NCBI GenBank assembly: GCA_911728455.2
Contig: OU452219.1
Span: 11,870,397-11,934,396 of the forward strand
Origin: Marthasterias glacialis
Taxonomy: Eukaryota > Echinodermata > Asteroidea > Forcipulatida > Asteriidae
Reading direction: 5' to 3'
Length of the DNA stretch: 64,000 bases
The notes under the pieces are model-generated. The model made no database searches and had not been told where the DNA came from. It was given only the letters and a program-made list of their open reading frames with translations. This document shows, piece by piece, positions 1 through 17,837 of this stretch; the stretch's first letter is position 1, and every line of letters starts with the position of its first letter. Made by a program: the position numbers and the translations under genes.

Positions 1-300
1 GTCCGATTTCAATTTTTTTTTTGCAGGATACCAGTCACAGATTGTGCATGTGTCATGCTCTTTTGGCTGGTAATCTTCTGATAAGCATAACTTCTGTTTG
101 TTGCTTAACTATTTTTTGTGCTTAAACAGCTCTATGAAATTGAGCCTTGCATCTTGAGATGAGTTGTCCGTATTACCATAGTGATTTGTATTGTGACATT
201 TGCACTTGGGATCAATCTTGGTTCTTTGTGAAATCGAGCCCTGGTTTATACGCGGACGCGCTATGATCGCGCGGGCGTAAAATTGACAACTGACCATAGA
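1..300. repeat. Dispersed repeats at window start
   Basis: On the minus strand, 60-165 reads 'caatttcatagagctgttta...' and belongs with the MITEs at 31581 and 58680. The part at about 190-245 ('ttctttgtgaaatcgagccc') looks like the terminal repeat of another small element. No coding sequence seen. Confidence 0.5.
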
Positions 301-317
301 TATAGTATACACATAAA

Positions 318-405
318 ATGGACTGGCAACGAGGGAAATAGTGCACGTCTATGCAACCCGAGGGCCTGTGAGTGACCAGGAGAGGGTCCTATTTCCCTCG
401 GCCGA
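318..405 (+). repeat. Half copy of the 1134-1316 palindrome
   Basis: Matches one arm ('gtgcacgtctatgcaacccg' ... 'ggtcctatttccctcggcc') without the mirrored arm. Probably a collapsed or partly deleted foldback element. Confidence 0.7.
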
Positions 406-1133
406 TTGACCGCATACACAGTTTTCAAAAAAGTGGTCTATGTACAACTATGTAACAGGTACATATCTAATTAATTAATCCCACTTTCAACAGGTTTCTT
501 ACTGGACCTTGAACAAAAATAGTTTAGAATACTGGTTTCTGATCCTCCTTCATGACTCTTCCTCCTCCGACGGCTGTGACAAGCAGCCGCGGCGCAGTTG
601 TAAACCATTTCTTGTTAGGACACTACAACACTCTGCTGTATCTTGATACCCACGAGCAATAAACGACGAAAATTCATTACCAAATGCAAAACTGATACAA
701 TTTCTCACTCCCCGCCGAAGAAGCGTTCGTCACGATGCGAGCAGTGCGCGTTTAAATTTGTTTGCCTTTTTCACGTGACTTATGGCGGCGCCCAGTCAGA
801 GCCTGCGTATTGTCCGCGCGTCCGATCTAGTCTTTATATTCTATATCTATGCACACCTCTCCCTGGTTCTTTATCCTGATTGGCTGAAACACGGTCGCGT
901 GGGGTGAACATAGCCTAGTGCATGAAATCTGCACCATACGCACCGCACTCGCTTCAGTTGGGGGAAATAGTTCACAAAGCGGGAAATAGTTTCAAAAACC
1001 CCAAAACTATTGACTGGTAAAGAACGCCCTCAAGAAAACGACGGCGTCGGCGGATGGAGAAGAATCTCCGGCCAAAAAACCGCAATTTACTCTTCTAACC
1101 GACATTTTTTGGATTGAGGTGTGTTATAAAACA

Positions 1134-1316
1134 CATATGGACTGGCATTATTCGGGCAATAGTGCACGTCCATGCACCCCTCGGGCCTGTGAGTGACCAG
1201 GAGCAGGTCCTATTTCCCTCGGCCTTCGGCCTCGGGAAATAGGACCCTCTCCTGGTCACTCACTGGCCCTCGGGTTGCATAGACGTGCACTATTTCCCTC
1301 GTTGCCAGTCCATATG
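1134..1316. mobile_element. Large near-perfect palindrome (foldback element)
   Basis: Reads from 'catatggactggca' to 'tgccagtccatatg' with the two arms complementary through a short centre ('ggccttcggcc', near 1225). A diverged half copy with the same order ('actggcaacgagggaaatag' onward) lies at 318-405. Confidence 0.8.
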
Positions 1317-1454
1317 AGTAAAATAATATATCTATGCGACCATAGTTTGCAATGAAAAGGTTTAGCGTCTGGCGACTACAACGTCTGCCTGGCGATAATC
1401 ATCGCGCAAGCAAAACAACCGTTGCATAATGATGTCAGGTAGGCAACATTCTTA

Positions 1455-1679
1455 TTAGACCAATCCATTAAGCCCCTCCCCTTACGTGATGACCAATGAC
1501 AGCCTTGGCTACGCCACCGATAGTCCGACACGATAAAATCCTATTGGAAAATGTAAACATGCGTGCGCATTATACTTACTGAAGAGACGCACATTGTGAT
1601 GCCCTCGTGTACAGCGGTGATGTAGCAAGACTGTGATTGGTCAATATGTTAAGGGGCGGGGCTTAATGGATCGGTCTAT
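1455..1679. mobile_element. MITE with ~45-bp inverted ends
   Basis: 'tagaccaatccattaagccc' at the left is mirrored by 'gggcttaatggatcggtcta' at the right, with further inverted matches ('gaccaatga' / 'attggtc'). A relict of one end is at 20340-20360 ('tagaccgatccatta'). Non-coding. Confidence 0.7.
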
Positions 1680-2085
1680 CGTTTACCAGTAACCGGAAAC
1701 TGAGGTCAAGTTTTATTCTGGAGTTTACTTCGTCATTTTGTTAAATTTTTTTATTACTTTCGTATTATATTTTATCGCTTACTACTGAATTCCCACCAAC
1801 ATATAATTTTCATTGCAATAAACTACTCTAAACTAAAGTAATCGACGAAACAAAATCTCGCCCGTGTAAAACTCCATATGGTTGGGACAACAATGTCCCT
1901 TAAGTTTGAATACGCGGAAGACTTGCACAGTCTTATCGTGGACTAACTGTTGAACTGGAAATGCTATGCCCCATGGGCGAATAGGACTTTTTGATCGCCG
2001 ATGCGGATGGGAGTAATAGTTAATGTCACGTGACGTAAGTTCCTCCAATCAAATAACAAGGTTCTGTATGTAGTTATATAATACC

Positions 2086-2249
2086 AAATAATGTGAGACT
2101 TTTGAACGGTCCTTTTTGACAGTTCTTACCAGTGTACGCACGCTCAGAACTATACACGCAGCACTGAGCATGTTTGCGCAAGCTCAGAACTGTCAAAAAG
2201 GCCCGCTGTGTCTGCTGCCGCCAGCGTCTCAAAAGTCTCCAATTATTTG
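2086..2249. mobile_element. Palindromic MITE just upstream of the gene A exons
   Basis: 'aaataatgtgagacttttga' on the left is mirrored by 'ctcaaaagtctccaattattt' on the right; inside, 'tttttgacagttct' is mirrored by 'agaactgtcaaaaa'. It ends about 200 bp before the visible exon 6 of gene A and so lies in its intron 5. Confidence 0.7.
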
Positions 2250-2457
2250 TTTCAAGATGGGATCACATCTGAAGTAACACATTCTTCAGACGTGAATTTA
2301 ATACCGAGAATAAAGCGACCAAGATTTAAGACTCATTTTAAATCATTTGGGTGCATGACCAACATCTACGAACATGGATAATAATTGGTTCGTCCTACGG
2401 GATTTATTTAGTATTATTGTTATCATCATTATTATTATTATTATTTTTACGATTCAG

Positions 2458-4504
2458 GCGATTACTGTAGGAGCCACGGATATTACAGACACACGGGCCT
2501 ATTTTTCCAACTGGGGTTCCTGCTTGGATATCTTCGCACCTGGTGTCGACATTGTAAGCGCCGGGATGAGTTCATCAAGCAATGATAAATCAGAAACCAT
2601 GTCAGGAACATCCATGGCTTGCCCACACGTTTCAGGTATAGTTTGTTGTATACACGTTAAGTAAAAGTAAATGGTGACTTTGGCAGAAATTGGTAATGTG
2701 GAACTTTTTGGGGTTCTTTTAAAATAAAAGTGCCTCCAGATCCAGTTACCATATTTATGTCAAATCAAATATACTTTTTGAATATTTTTCTCGAACACAA
2801 AATGATTCTTTAGTTCAACTAGAACAAAGTATTGAACCAAGTATTTTAGTAGCTTAACACGCCACGGGGGGGGGGGGGTATTCCGAAGAAGATGGGGAAG
2901 GGCAGATTTCCCCCTCCCCTTTTGGGCAGTGGGATAGCATAATGATGATTCCCTGAGGCGATTTCACAAAAAAAAAAAATTATGTCTGTCTGTCGAAATA
3001 AACTTAAAGCGCTGTAAAATACATACAAATACTATGGACAATGTTTTGACACTAGTGTAATTGTGTCCTTTTTTTATCTAACGTTGGTTAAAAATGTACG
3101 CAAATTTTACAATCATCTCCACCCCCATTTTTCAACACGGATCTTTGCAAGTGGCTTTACTATAATGCTACTCATTTTCTTTTGACCTCAAGTATTTCCG
3201 AAAACATGACAACGTTTTAAGTATATCCTACAATCAAAAGAGCGCACAACTTGTAAACTATTCCTGGAACAATTTCTACCCCTCGCAGATATCCATTTTA
3301 ATTCACGGGTGATGAGAGTTTAGTGTGTGTTACGAAGGACACGAAATAATGCCCTGACTGGATTTGAATATATACACGCTGCTGCATCTGTAACAAAAAT
3401 ACTGTTTTCGTATTTTCAGGAGTTGCTGCACTGTATATAGGCGTCAACCCCCAGCTACCAGGACCGTACATTAAAAAAGTACTGCTGGAACGTTCCACTC
3501 CAGATGTTGTGAAAGACACAATGGGCTCGGTCAACTTATTGCTGTATTCTAAAGGGGTAAATATGTAGATAGTACAGATTACAACTATTTCTGTAACTAT
3601 GTTGATTTTAAAAATCACAAAAAGACAGTTTTAGTTTAATAGTAAAAATAGACTATCCTTACTTGCATATTACTCCTATAAGATGGTCAATACTTAACAG
3701 CTTTCCCGTCTTTCAAATCTCACACTTATATCAATAAATAATCTGAAAATTACGTTTTATCCTTAGAAATTTTGGGGTCCTATAGGGGTTTTAACATTTA
3801 TGGTAAATTGCAATAAATCAGCATTTGGCCAGTTTGCATTTGGAAAAAAAAGCTGCTAACGTTGTAAATCTGAAGACACCAGTTTGCTCTCCCAAATTAA
3901 CTAATTTACGCCTCCCAGAGGTACCATACGCCTCACAAAGACACGACGTATGTATCCTGAATTAGCCATTACGTCTCCCACCAAAGGTACCATTGATGCC
4001 CTCAAAAAGAACATCTTATGTCTCCCTAAAGTTCCGTTCTTGTCCCCAAAAGATTATACTCATGATCCCCATATTATAAGTACCATGTCCCCTTAGAGGT
4101 ACCATTCAAACCCATACAAAGGTACGTTTAATAAGGTGCCATTTATGTCCCAGAAGGCACCATTTTATGTCTTCCAAGGCTTCATTTTTGTCCCTCAAAG
4201 GTGAAATAATGTCCCTATGCGTTCCATATCCCGCAAAGGTTCCATTCATGTCCCCTAGAGGGTACCATTTATGTCTCCCCCAGGGTTTCATTTTTGTCCC
4301 TCAAAGGTAATGTTATAATGTCCCCGAAAGTAGCACGTCTACCCAAAGGTACCATTCACGGCCCGCAAAGGTACCGGTCACGTTCCCAAAAGACATCATT
4401 TACCAAGGTAGACGTACTGTAGTTGTTTAACCCGTCTCGGAAAATTATCTATCCACAGTATGTTATTATTCTTTTTTCTTTCCTTTTTTACCTTTTAGGC
4501 TTGA
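2458..4504 (+). CDS. Gene A: proteinase K-like subtilisin serine protease, 3' part only (last three exons)
   Basis: Three exons are visible: 2458-2635, 3420-3556 and 4499-4504 (codons GCT TGA). The first encodes the S8A nucleophile block, ending in the [12 protein letters not shown] motif with the catalytic Ser, preceded by [16 protein letters not shown]. The second encodes the C-terminal helix region ([13 protein letters not shown] ... LLLYSKG). Exon length (178 nt) and phases (0, 1, 0) match exons 6-8 of genes B and C downstream, which makes the splice calls firm. Exons 1-5 are not found in bases 1-2457, so they lie before the window or are missing. A polyadenylation signal AATAAA sits at 4679. 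The residue before ITVGA is Ala here and Thr or Val in the paralogues. Role by family: secreted endopeptidase. Whether the gene is complete outside the window cannot be judged. Confidence 0.8.
3900..4410 (+). repeat. Degenerate minisatellite (~25-30 bp units, 'ccaaaggtaccattcatgtc')
   Basis: At least fifteen imperfect units built on 'aaaggtaccattcatgtccc' follow each other with variable spacing. It lies in the last intron of gene A, before the tiny terminal exon at 4499. No ORF of interest. Confidence 0.7.
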
Positions 4505-4684
4505 TGACATCATCAGCTTAAACGAAGTGATGTTTACAATGCCAACTACTGGACTTCATACAAAAAGCCTTAATTACAAGCAAAATTTTGAGTAATTTTA
4601 TGAAGAACGAAGTCTCTTCCTTTTTGTTAAATTAAGTATTTTGAAGCTCTAATTTGATTTAAAAAAAAACAATTTCACAATAAA

Positions 4685-7600
4685 TCAAAATAGTTCCAAT
4701 TCATATTATGTAATTCTGTTTTGAGAGAATAAGGAATTCACATGACTACACCTCCCCATATCTCAGTGCTGAACATACGGTTTGATATTACACCCAAAAG
4801 ACAAGTCCAGTTTTAAAACTTGGTCATGAAAGTCAATAAAAGTCAGATTTCCACTCATTTTCTCACGGGTCCCTTTTTTCCCTTGACGCCAGAGAGCTAC
4901 GTGCCTGTAATTTTACCCGTTTAACCCCACTAAAGACCAATGAACTATGTATAAGACTGCTCTACCAAACAGGGGTGTTGGTGGCTGCGCCACTTTGCGT
5001 TGGTCTGTTTTGTACTGGATGTACGGGTGGTCAAAAACTTGAATCAAGGCTACAACTCGCTTAGCTTTGAGCCACGGAGTAAACTAATCCTGATCAATCC
5101 TTACATGAAATTGAATGTAAAAAGTAAACGAAGAAAAAGGAAAGTAACTTTATTATCAGAATGTGATTACATACATGAAGTGTGCTAATCATGCAATGTA
5201 GATTATGACACAGTATATTCTAAAAGCAAATAGATCTTATCGTTACGTACCGGAAGCTTACCAAAAACTAACAAAATCGGAACATTAACTGGAACCCCCA
5301 TTCTTTAGTGATTTCCACAATGTCCTTGATTTAAAAGAAAATGTGCGAGTTTTACAATCGAAAATAAGAACCTCTAAATAACCACTTGATTACCTCTACT
5401 ACTCTTGTCTTTGTAGTGTGTCAATAAAAAAATGAATCATTGAATAAAGTATGTATCTCACAGCAAATGTTTATGTGTTTGAATAATAAATTGGTTTTCA
5501 AGACAAATATCTCAACGACGAATGGTACTACTCTGATGTCATCTTTTGCATTAAATTGATGATCAATCCCTATTTCTTAAAAAAATATAAATGTGTTTAT
5601 TTAATGTATTTAAACGCGCCATAATACATTGGAAAAATATTTGGCAAGGGGACCACATACAAATATTCATATTCGTTTATAATCGTGTCATTATGATTGG
5701 ACTGTCTGAGACTCGTGAAACCGACCGTTTAAAGTCTCGCAAAGGTTCGAATATTTCGGGGCTGGGTTCTCACGTACATTGCTCTCACTGTGAAGGAAGC
5801 AAACCGCAAAGGGGCTCAATCTTCAAATGGGCAAAATGGAAGCCTTTCCACCCTCGGAAGACCTACAAGTCAGTTGTTTTTTTTATAGTTTGTCTCACTT
5901 CTTGTCTTTTAAAGCATGAGTGTGAATCAACCGAGTCGCTGCTTCTTGACAAATTATGTATAATTTCTTAATTACATTAATTCATTTTATCAAATAATGA
6001 CATAAATTGCATTCTTACGAATTAACGGTCTCCCCAAACATGTACAAAATACATTGTATCAGAATGGACAGGCATGGTCTTGAGAAACAGGAATGTCAGC
6101 GCGAGCGGAATCATACAACATGCCCACCCTTCACTAAACGAAAAAACACACTATGGGTGCACATAGGTCATCATGCTTTTGATATTTTGACTAATTATGG
6201 TGTTAATTAACCAACAATTGGGTAAAAATTCTTACATTAGTGATGGGGTTTAACTTTCCAAAGAACCTCATGACATCACTTAAACTGTACAATCAAGTTT
6301 TAAGACTGTTGAGTTTTAAGTTCCAATTTAAGCAACCTTTAAATTGCGAACATAAAAAGCCGTAGGCTAAATTGATCTTGCTGCGTCAATTGTTTTTTTC
6401 GTTAAATTGTTTTTTTGCCGACGACGACGAAACAAGAAAGGATCGCATCTCGGGCTTTACCACTACTACTAGAGGTGACAATATTTCATTACCGTCATGA
6501 TGAGCAAAGTACAAGTGCTCGAGAAAATGTTTTGCAACAGACGTGTACTGACTGACACAAAACAAAAGAAAATAAACATAATGATTTATATTTTTATTAC
6601 ACCAATTTAATACTACCAATTAAATGGTATACCGTACTCCAAATAGTATTATTATTTTTCAGTGAATCCGATTCATTGGGTCTTAAGCGTTTACCAAATT
6701 ACTTCAACTCCTTAGGAGTATGCAGCACCGGGAACCAAAATGGATGATCAATGCTACCCTTGCAGGTAACCATACATTTGTGATGGGTGATAACAAGCAA
6801 ATATAAAGAATATCTTGCCAAAAGACACAATCATGTGCAGTGACCGGGACACACTCAAACGAATGCATTTCTGCACTCGGAAACAGCAGTAAGAATCCAA
6901 CAAAAGCAGCCGAGTAGCAAGGACTTTTTTCAAACGGGGGTTGGGGATGGGGTAATGCTTTTCAGTGGGGGCCGAGGCATTATGTTTTTTTAAATGAATT
7001 ACATGTATTTGTATTTCTTTAAGAGGCACCGGGGGAGGGGGGCACTGATAACTTATGGGGGCCACGTGCCCCCAGGCCCCCCCCCCCCCCCCGTGGCCAC
7101 AAGACCCCTGACATCAGTAATTACAGAATGAAGCCAAATCCGTAAAGTTTGCTGCATAAAAAAATATTTTTGTTCATTAAATGCTGCAGTAGCAAAAAAA
7201 TAAAGCAAGAACTTATACTGAACATTGACCTTCCATATGGACGTTCATATCTGTGGGAAAGAGAATCTGTACGGGATATCTTATCATATCTTAAATATTC
7301 ATCAGTGTTAACACAACAACTCTGCTGATACCTAGATATGGTGATACAATACATTCTGTTTTGGCTCTCATCGTTTTCTCAAAGATGTCATCTTTACAGA
7401 CACATCCCCGGGCACCTCGGCTGGGATTCGAACCGACAACCTTCCGTGTTCTTTAGCAGATGTCCGAACGGATAGACATCGGTGTAGGCCCAAACTAAAT
7501 ATATGGTGTTTTTTATTCACATCGCAATAATTACAGCAGTTGAACTTTTACATTTTGATGTGGTCATACATCATTACAAAACCAATTAAAAACTAAAATG

Positions 7601-8405
7601 GTCTAAATGAATACAGTCTTCACAACGGAGAGAGGCAAAAGCAACGTTTTATCTACTTGTGACTTGGCACTTTCAATAATTAAGTTTTCAGACTCGTTAC
7701 AATTTGAACTTTAATCTGAGAACTAATTTGTTGTTTCAACTAATTGAATCAATAAGGCTGTGACAAATTCGTTTTTGTTAGAGAGATATATTTGGATTTA
7801 CACAAAGTAGTTAACGTTTTGCTTAAAAGTTGTTACAAAGACTCTGAGACGCTAGGTGGCCTCAGACATTCCAGGCAAGTTTCCATCGGTAAGTAACTAC
7901 TGGCATGCAAACCTTATTATATTTTTCTAAGGCTATTGTACCCCAGTAAGTATTGTTACCATCTCAAACTTCATGAGCCCTTTTTGGATCCCGTATAGTA
8001 AGATGATTTGAAACGATTATCTACTGCAAAATCACAGGCGTGAATCCGGTGGCGCAATACGCCCCCCTTTTATGATTGGTGATAGCACAATCCCCTAGAA
8101 GTTTCCATACCATACATTGGACAGAAGAATTGACGGTATTGAAAAGTTCTTTAAAAACAAAAGTGATTCTCCAAATAACGTGCGTTGCGAACACTTTATG
8201 TCCCGGTCTTTCGAATGTAACATGATAAACATGTTGTGTATTGAAATGCGCTGGGACTATAGAGGTAACTACGTTTAACTTAACATCGTTTTGGCAAGCC
8301 TGGTGTAATTGTCAAAACCTATCCGGATATTCACCACTGTGCAAAATGTTTTATTTGGTACAGAGATGACCTACTCCTCTTCTTCAACAAGCATCTGTTG
8401 ACATC
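4685..8405. other. Intergenic A-B, first part
   Basis: No gene recognised. Contains a G-rich repeat at about 6930-7100 that has a relative at 21220-21395, and a tRNA-like fragment at about 7400-7480. A 126-codon ORF at 5591-5971 shows no recognisable domain and no splice context. Confidence 0.5.
7400..7485 (-). repeat. tRNA-like SINE fragment
   Basis: The minus strand has a good polymerase III B box ('ggttcgaatcccagcc') with a tRNA-like arm before it, but no intact cloverleaf or acceptor stem. Read as a SINE remnant. Confidence 0.45.
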
Positions 8406-8766
8406 CAGCGCCGTAACTAGCGTACAATTTTAGGGGGGCACAAAGGAGGGGCACCATTTTTTCTAGGGGGGACTTTTGGCCGATTGAAATTGTAGTTTCT
8501 GTTTGTATTTTTATAAACAAGTCCATATTCAGCGCTCTTCTGGCGTGTTGAGATAAAACAAAACACATTCTGCGTGTAAAGAATGCGAAATAGTTTTAAA
8601 AACATTGAAATTACTACGTAAAAGCTCATAAATGTAACATTTTATTCCGGTAACCTTTAATCTCAAAAGTCAAGATTTCAATTTGGGGGCACCCGGGGGC
8701 ACGGACATCAATTCGGGGGGGGGGGGGCAGTCGTGTCCCCAAGCCTCCCCCTTAGTTACGCCACTG
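8406..8766 (-). mobile_element. hAT-type MITE, copy 1
   Basis: Ends are 'cagcgccgtaactag' and 'gttacgccactg', an inverted pair of the CAGTGGCGTAACTAG type typical of hAT elements. The interior matches the element at 9674-10009 in the opposite orientation. Flanks share TGACATC on both sides (7 of the expected 8 bp). Non-coding apart from chance ORFs. Confidence 0.8.
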
Positions 8767-9673
8767 TGACATCAATTGTTTCTTCTGAGATCAGTTATTA
8801 CTTCTATGTAGGTCACGTTATCAATAATCACACACAAGTCGGCTATCAATTTATGAACTTCAATATTGTACAATCTATACCACGTCTGTGTTCGTTATCA
8901 CAATCGGTGGGAATTGACAGAAGAAAAACATGTTTTATATTCGTAATGGTATCAGTGAAATAATGAGAACATTTGTTGCGAAATAGTAACTAAAAGAGGT
9001 CACTTAACAATTGATAATAATATCATCGGGTTCTTGTTCATTAAGCGCATGTCCTAGTTAATGGAGGCATCAGTAAAACCCTAATTTTCTCACCTCCCCG
9101 GGGAGCTTATAATATAGCGCCAATTTATTAGACGATCGCTAAGGGGTTAATCCTACAAAAGAATTACCAGCACTCAAAGGTTTCAATTTGTCTGTCTGGG
9201 TTAAGCGAAGCAAATTATGGTTAAATGTCTTACTCGAGAACACAAGCATCTCGACCGGCCAGGCCGAGTCCAAACAGTATGGAACCAGAGACGAAGAGCG
9301 AATTATTCGGTCACTACTGGATGTTCAGTGATTTCAAACCCTACCATGGTTGTCACAGTGCTAAGATAAATACGTTTTCACTTTTGAATTAAAAACCTTA
9401 AATCCAAAACCCTACAGTACATTTCTTCATACTAAATTAACATATTCAAAATGTTCGTCTTCTTTAGTACTTTTTTATTTACTAAGGTTTGAATGAAAGG
9501 TACCATCGACATCTGCAAAAGTACATTCTTATTTGCATAAATTGCCCCCACGCGATGACTACTTCTCAAGAAACTTAATCTCTGCCTGAACTAAAAAGTT
9601 TCCATAAAATGCTAGGCTGTCAAAGGAGTTGAAGTAAAACATATGCTCTTTTAGTATTTTTGTAATATTGCTG

Positions 9674-10009
9674 CAGTGGCGTAACTAGGGGGGGGGGGGG
9701 GCACAGGGGCACCGATGTCCGTGCCCCCCCCCTCATTTGAAATCTGGACTTTCGAGATTAAAAATTACCAGAATAAAATGTTAAATTTTATGAGCATTTA
9801 CGTAGTAATTTCAATGTTTTTAGAACTAATTATATACACACATAATGTATTTTGTTTTACGTCAACACGTCAAAAAACACTGAAAAGGGGCTTGTTTAAA
9901 AAAATACAAACGGAAACTACAGTTTTAATTGGCCAAAAGTGCCCCCCTAGGAAAAATGGTGCAGCCCTTGTGCCCACCCCCCTAAAATTTTGCCCTAGTT
10001 ACGGCGCTG
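9674..10009 (+). mobile_element. hAT-type MITE, copy 2
   Basis: Begins 'cagtggcgtaactagg' and ends 'ttacggcgctg'. Flanked by a perfect 8-bp target-site duplication TATTGCTG (9666-9673 and 10010-10017), as expected for hAT transposition. Contains G/C homopolymer tracts just inside both ends. Same family as 8406-8766. Confidence 0.88.
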
Positions 10010-10017
10010 TATTGCTG

Positions 10018-11210
10018 TATCAATTTGCCGTGCATAACGGAGAAATGTATGTAATGTGTTTTTTATACAGGCCAACATCTTTAATGTCATAATAGATACT
10101 AATATGTATAACCATTGTTCTCGTAATTTGTTGATAATATAAATTAATTGATGACGTATTGCAAAGACAAGCGTTTCACAACGAATAGATAAAAATATAT
10201 AAAATAGGCTTGCATTATTTTTTGTAACCACTTTCGGTGCATCTCATTGACTGGGTAAGTCATTCTTTGAAGCATTCTTTATACGCTCTACCAGTTTGAT
10301 AATTTACGTATTAAAGGTTTTTCTGGAATGATTTTACAAACATCTTTTAGGGTTGCTGAGGGTGTTTGTTTGTTTGTTTTTGTTTTTTAACGGTTAAACA
10401 TGCAAAGAAATATCTGATATAGGAATGTCATACCAAACTATGGCACTGGCTACAATCATGCATCAGTTTCAAATAGGGCATGATATGTCGTTGGTTTTGG
10501 GGAAAAAAAGATTCACTTAAATCCTCTGGTTTTAACCAACAAGTCAAAGACTCAACCTGTGAGATATTATCATATCAGGTGGTCACGTTTTCGAAATTAG
10601 AGAATGAAGGTTAGGAAGTTTGCGAGTAGTTTTAACCGTTATAGGAATAAGTTTTGAAGGAAATGTTTTTCCTCACAGGCAAGAAATATTTTGCACGGCG
10701 ATTGACATTAATAAATGATATTTACAATAGGTAAAATTTCAGATTAAAGACAATTCATTTATTTTACGGATCGTAACCATTCATGTACCATATTTGAAAT
10801 GTACATAATTATGAATTGCACGACTGAATACGTTTTGATTTATAAACTAGACGGCTGATGATGGGTAGTGTGAAAAATGCCGTCAAATTGGATCTCGAAC
10901 CCGCAAGTGAACAGTGATCAAAATGAACGCTGGCTGCACAGTGTTCCTTAAATGCTGATACATATCATATTATTGTTCCAGTCAATATTTCTGGGTTTGA
11001 ACGTGATGAAAATTTGAATGTGATGAAAACTAAATTTATCTCAAGATTTTCTCCTGCAGTTCTACGTATATGACTGCTTAGGAACACAATAACAGATTGT
11101 GTAACTAATGCAATGTTCATTTCTTAAAATTGTTTCTTTAAAATTTGGTGGTTTTTTTTCGAATTCCAGTGGTTTCAATTCTAGAATAGTAGTAAACAAT
11201 TTACTCTACG
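10018..11210. other. Intergenic region and probable promoter side of gene B
   Basis: AT-rich, no gene seen. A pyrimidine/T-rich tract and AG at 11168-11169 look like a UTR-intron acceptor 41 bp before the gene B start codon. The transcription start cannot be placed. Confidence 0.4.
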
Positions 11211-16552
<5,342 letters not shown>

Positions 16553-17390
16553 AACATCGAGAGGGTTCAACGGATGGCGCCAACACGACGTCCACAAACA
16601 CGACTAATTACTTTCAAATTACTTTTTCAAAATAAAAAACGAAGTAATGATAAAGATCCACAGGCAAAAAAGTATAACAAAAATGGAATTGTTCTGACAA
16701 ATTAACTACTGAATCCACAACACTGAATTTAAGTCACAGACTAGCGTACACAGCATTGTACACAACATGTTCAGGAACACTTTGCTGCCAATATTTCACT
16801 GAAAGGAAATTCGGCTGGTTAGTTTTGGTAGGTTGTTTTGGTAGGTTGTTTTACAACATCCATCCACTTATACAATTCACATGCCCCGCCATTCCTCCCC
16901 ACCAACTCCATTATTACATAATTCCATAGCACTGCTTGGCAGAAAACGCTTAAGTTAACATATTCATCCGCTAAGCAAAAATATACAGAGAACCAGTCAG
17001 ACCAATATACATGACATGGTACTTTTGTTTTTGCTAAGGGAATTCATCTTTGCCAAGCACACTATAGTTAGTTAAGAAACTCTACAAAATGGTATCGGTG
17101 TATGCCATTAAATTACATTTGAAGTATACACTCATTACTTCAAATAATCATCCGTACAAACGTATGTTAGACTACAAACACACTGCAGTCACTTTGCTTT
17201 GTTTATTTCTTCAAAGTTGGAACAATAATATGCAAGGATATAAAGTATAGTCTGGTCTCTTTTGAATAGGGATTTGAACTCTCATTGTCATTGTTGTACA
17301 CAGGATTTCTAACATAGATGACGGCGCTGTAAACACTTGTGTATGTTGTCAGAGTCTTGAAGCAAAAAAAAAACAAAAAACAGAGTACTA

Positions 17391-17626
17391 CACTCTGAAC
17401 ATTTCCGGGTCAGAATTGACCCGAATTCTTGGTCCCGTGGGGCCCGGGCCTGACCCATTTCTGAGGTCAGTATGACCTGGAACATGTTTCAAAATGACCC
17501 AGAAATGGGTTAAACTGCCGCAGAATCTGACTGGGCTAAAATCCCATATTTTGACCAGAAATTGGTCAGGCCCCTGGGACCTGGAATCTGGATCTGGATC
17601 AATTCTGACCCGGGAGATTTAGAGTG
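17391..17626. mobile_element. TA-flanked MITE with 'gggtca' palindromic body, copy 2
   Basis: Same family as 14887-15130. Ends 'cactctgaacatttccggg' and 'cgggagatttagagtg', flanked by TA at 17389-17390 and 17627-17628. Lies about 0.8 kb downstream of gene B. Confidence 0.8.
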
Positions 17627-17837
17627 TAAAGTCGTTTTTGACTATTATGTCCATGAGAAAAGCCTTTTAAAAAAAACTACGTATAGGTCATGATTTGGCA
17701 TAGTGAGTAAACTTACCAAAAAACCAGCCTTTGCCATAAACTACGAATAATAAGCGATTTATTAAAGGAGAATCAAAACTGTGTTTAATTTGGTGTTTGA
17801 TTGTATCAGTTTTGTTTTAATTTTGTTTTATGCAATT

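Noticed and set aside
2374..2664. ORF starting [12 protein letters not shown] upstream of gene A exon 6
   Set aside because: Its first part is an ATT-rich intron end translated through the acceptor at 2456-2457; only the part from 2458 matches the paralogous exons.
5591..5971. 126-codon plus-strand ORF
   Set aside because: No recognisable domain, no start context and no splice partners; length is within chance for AT-rich DNA with repeats.
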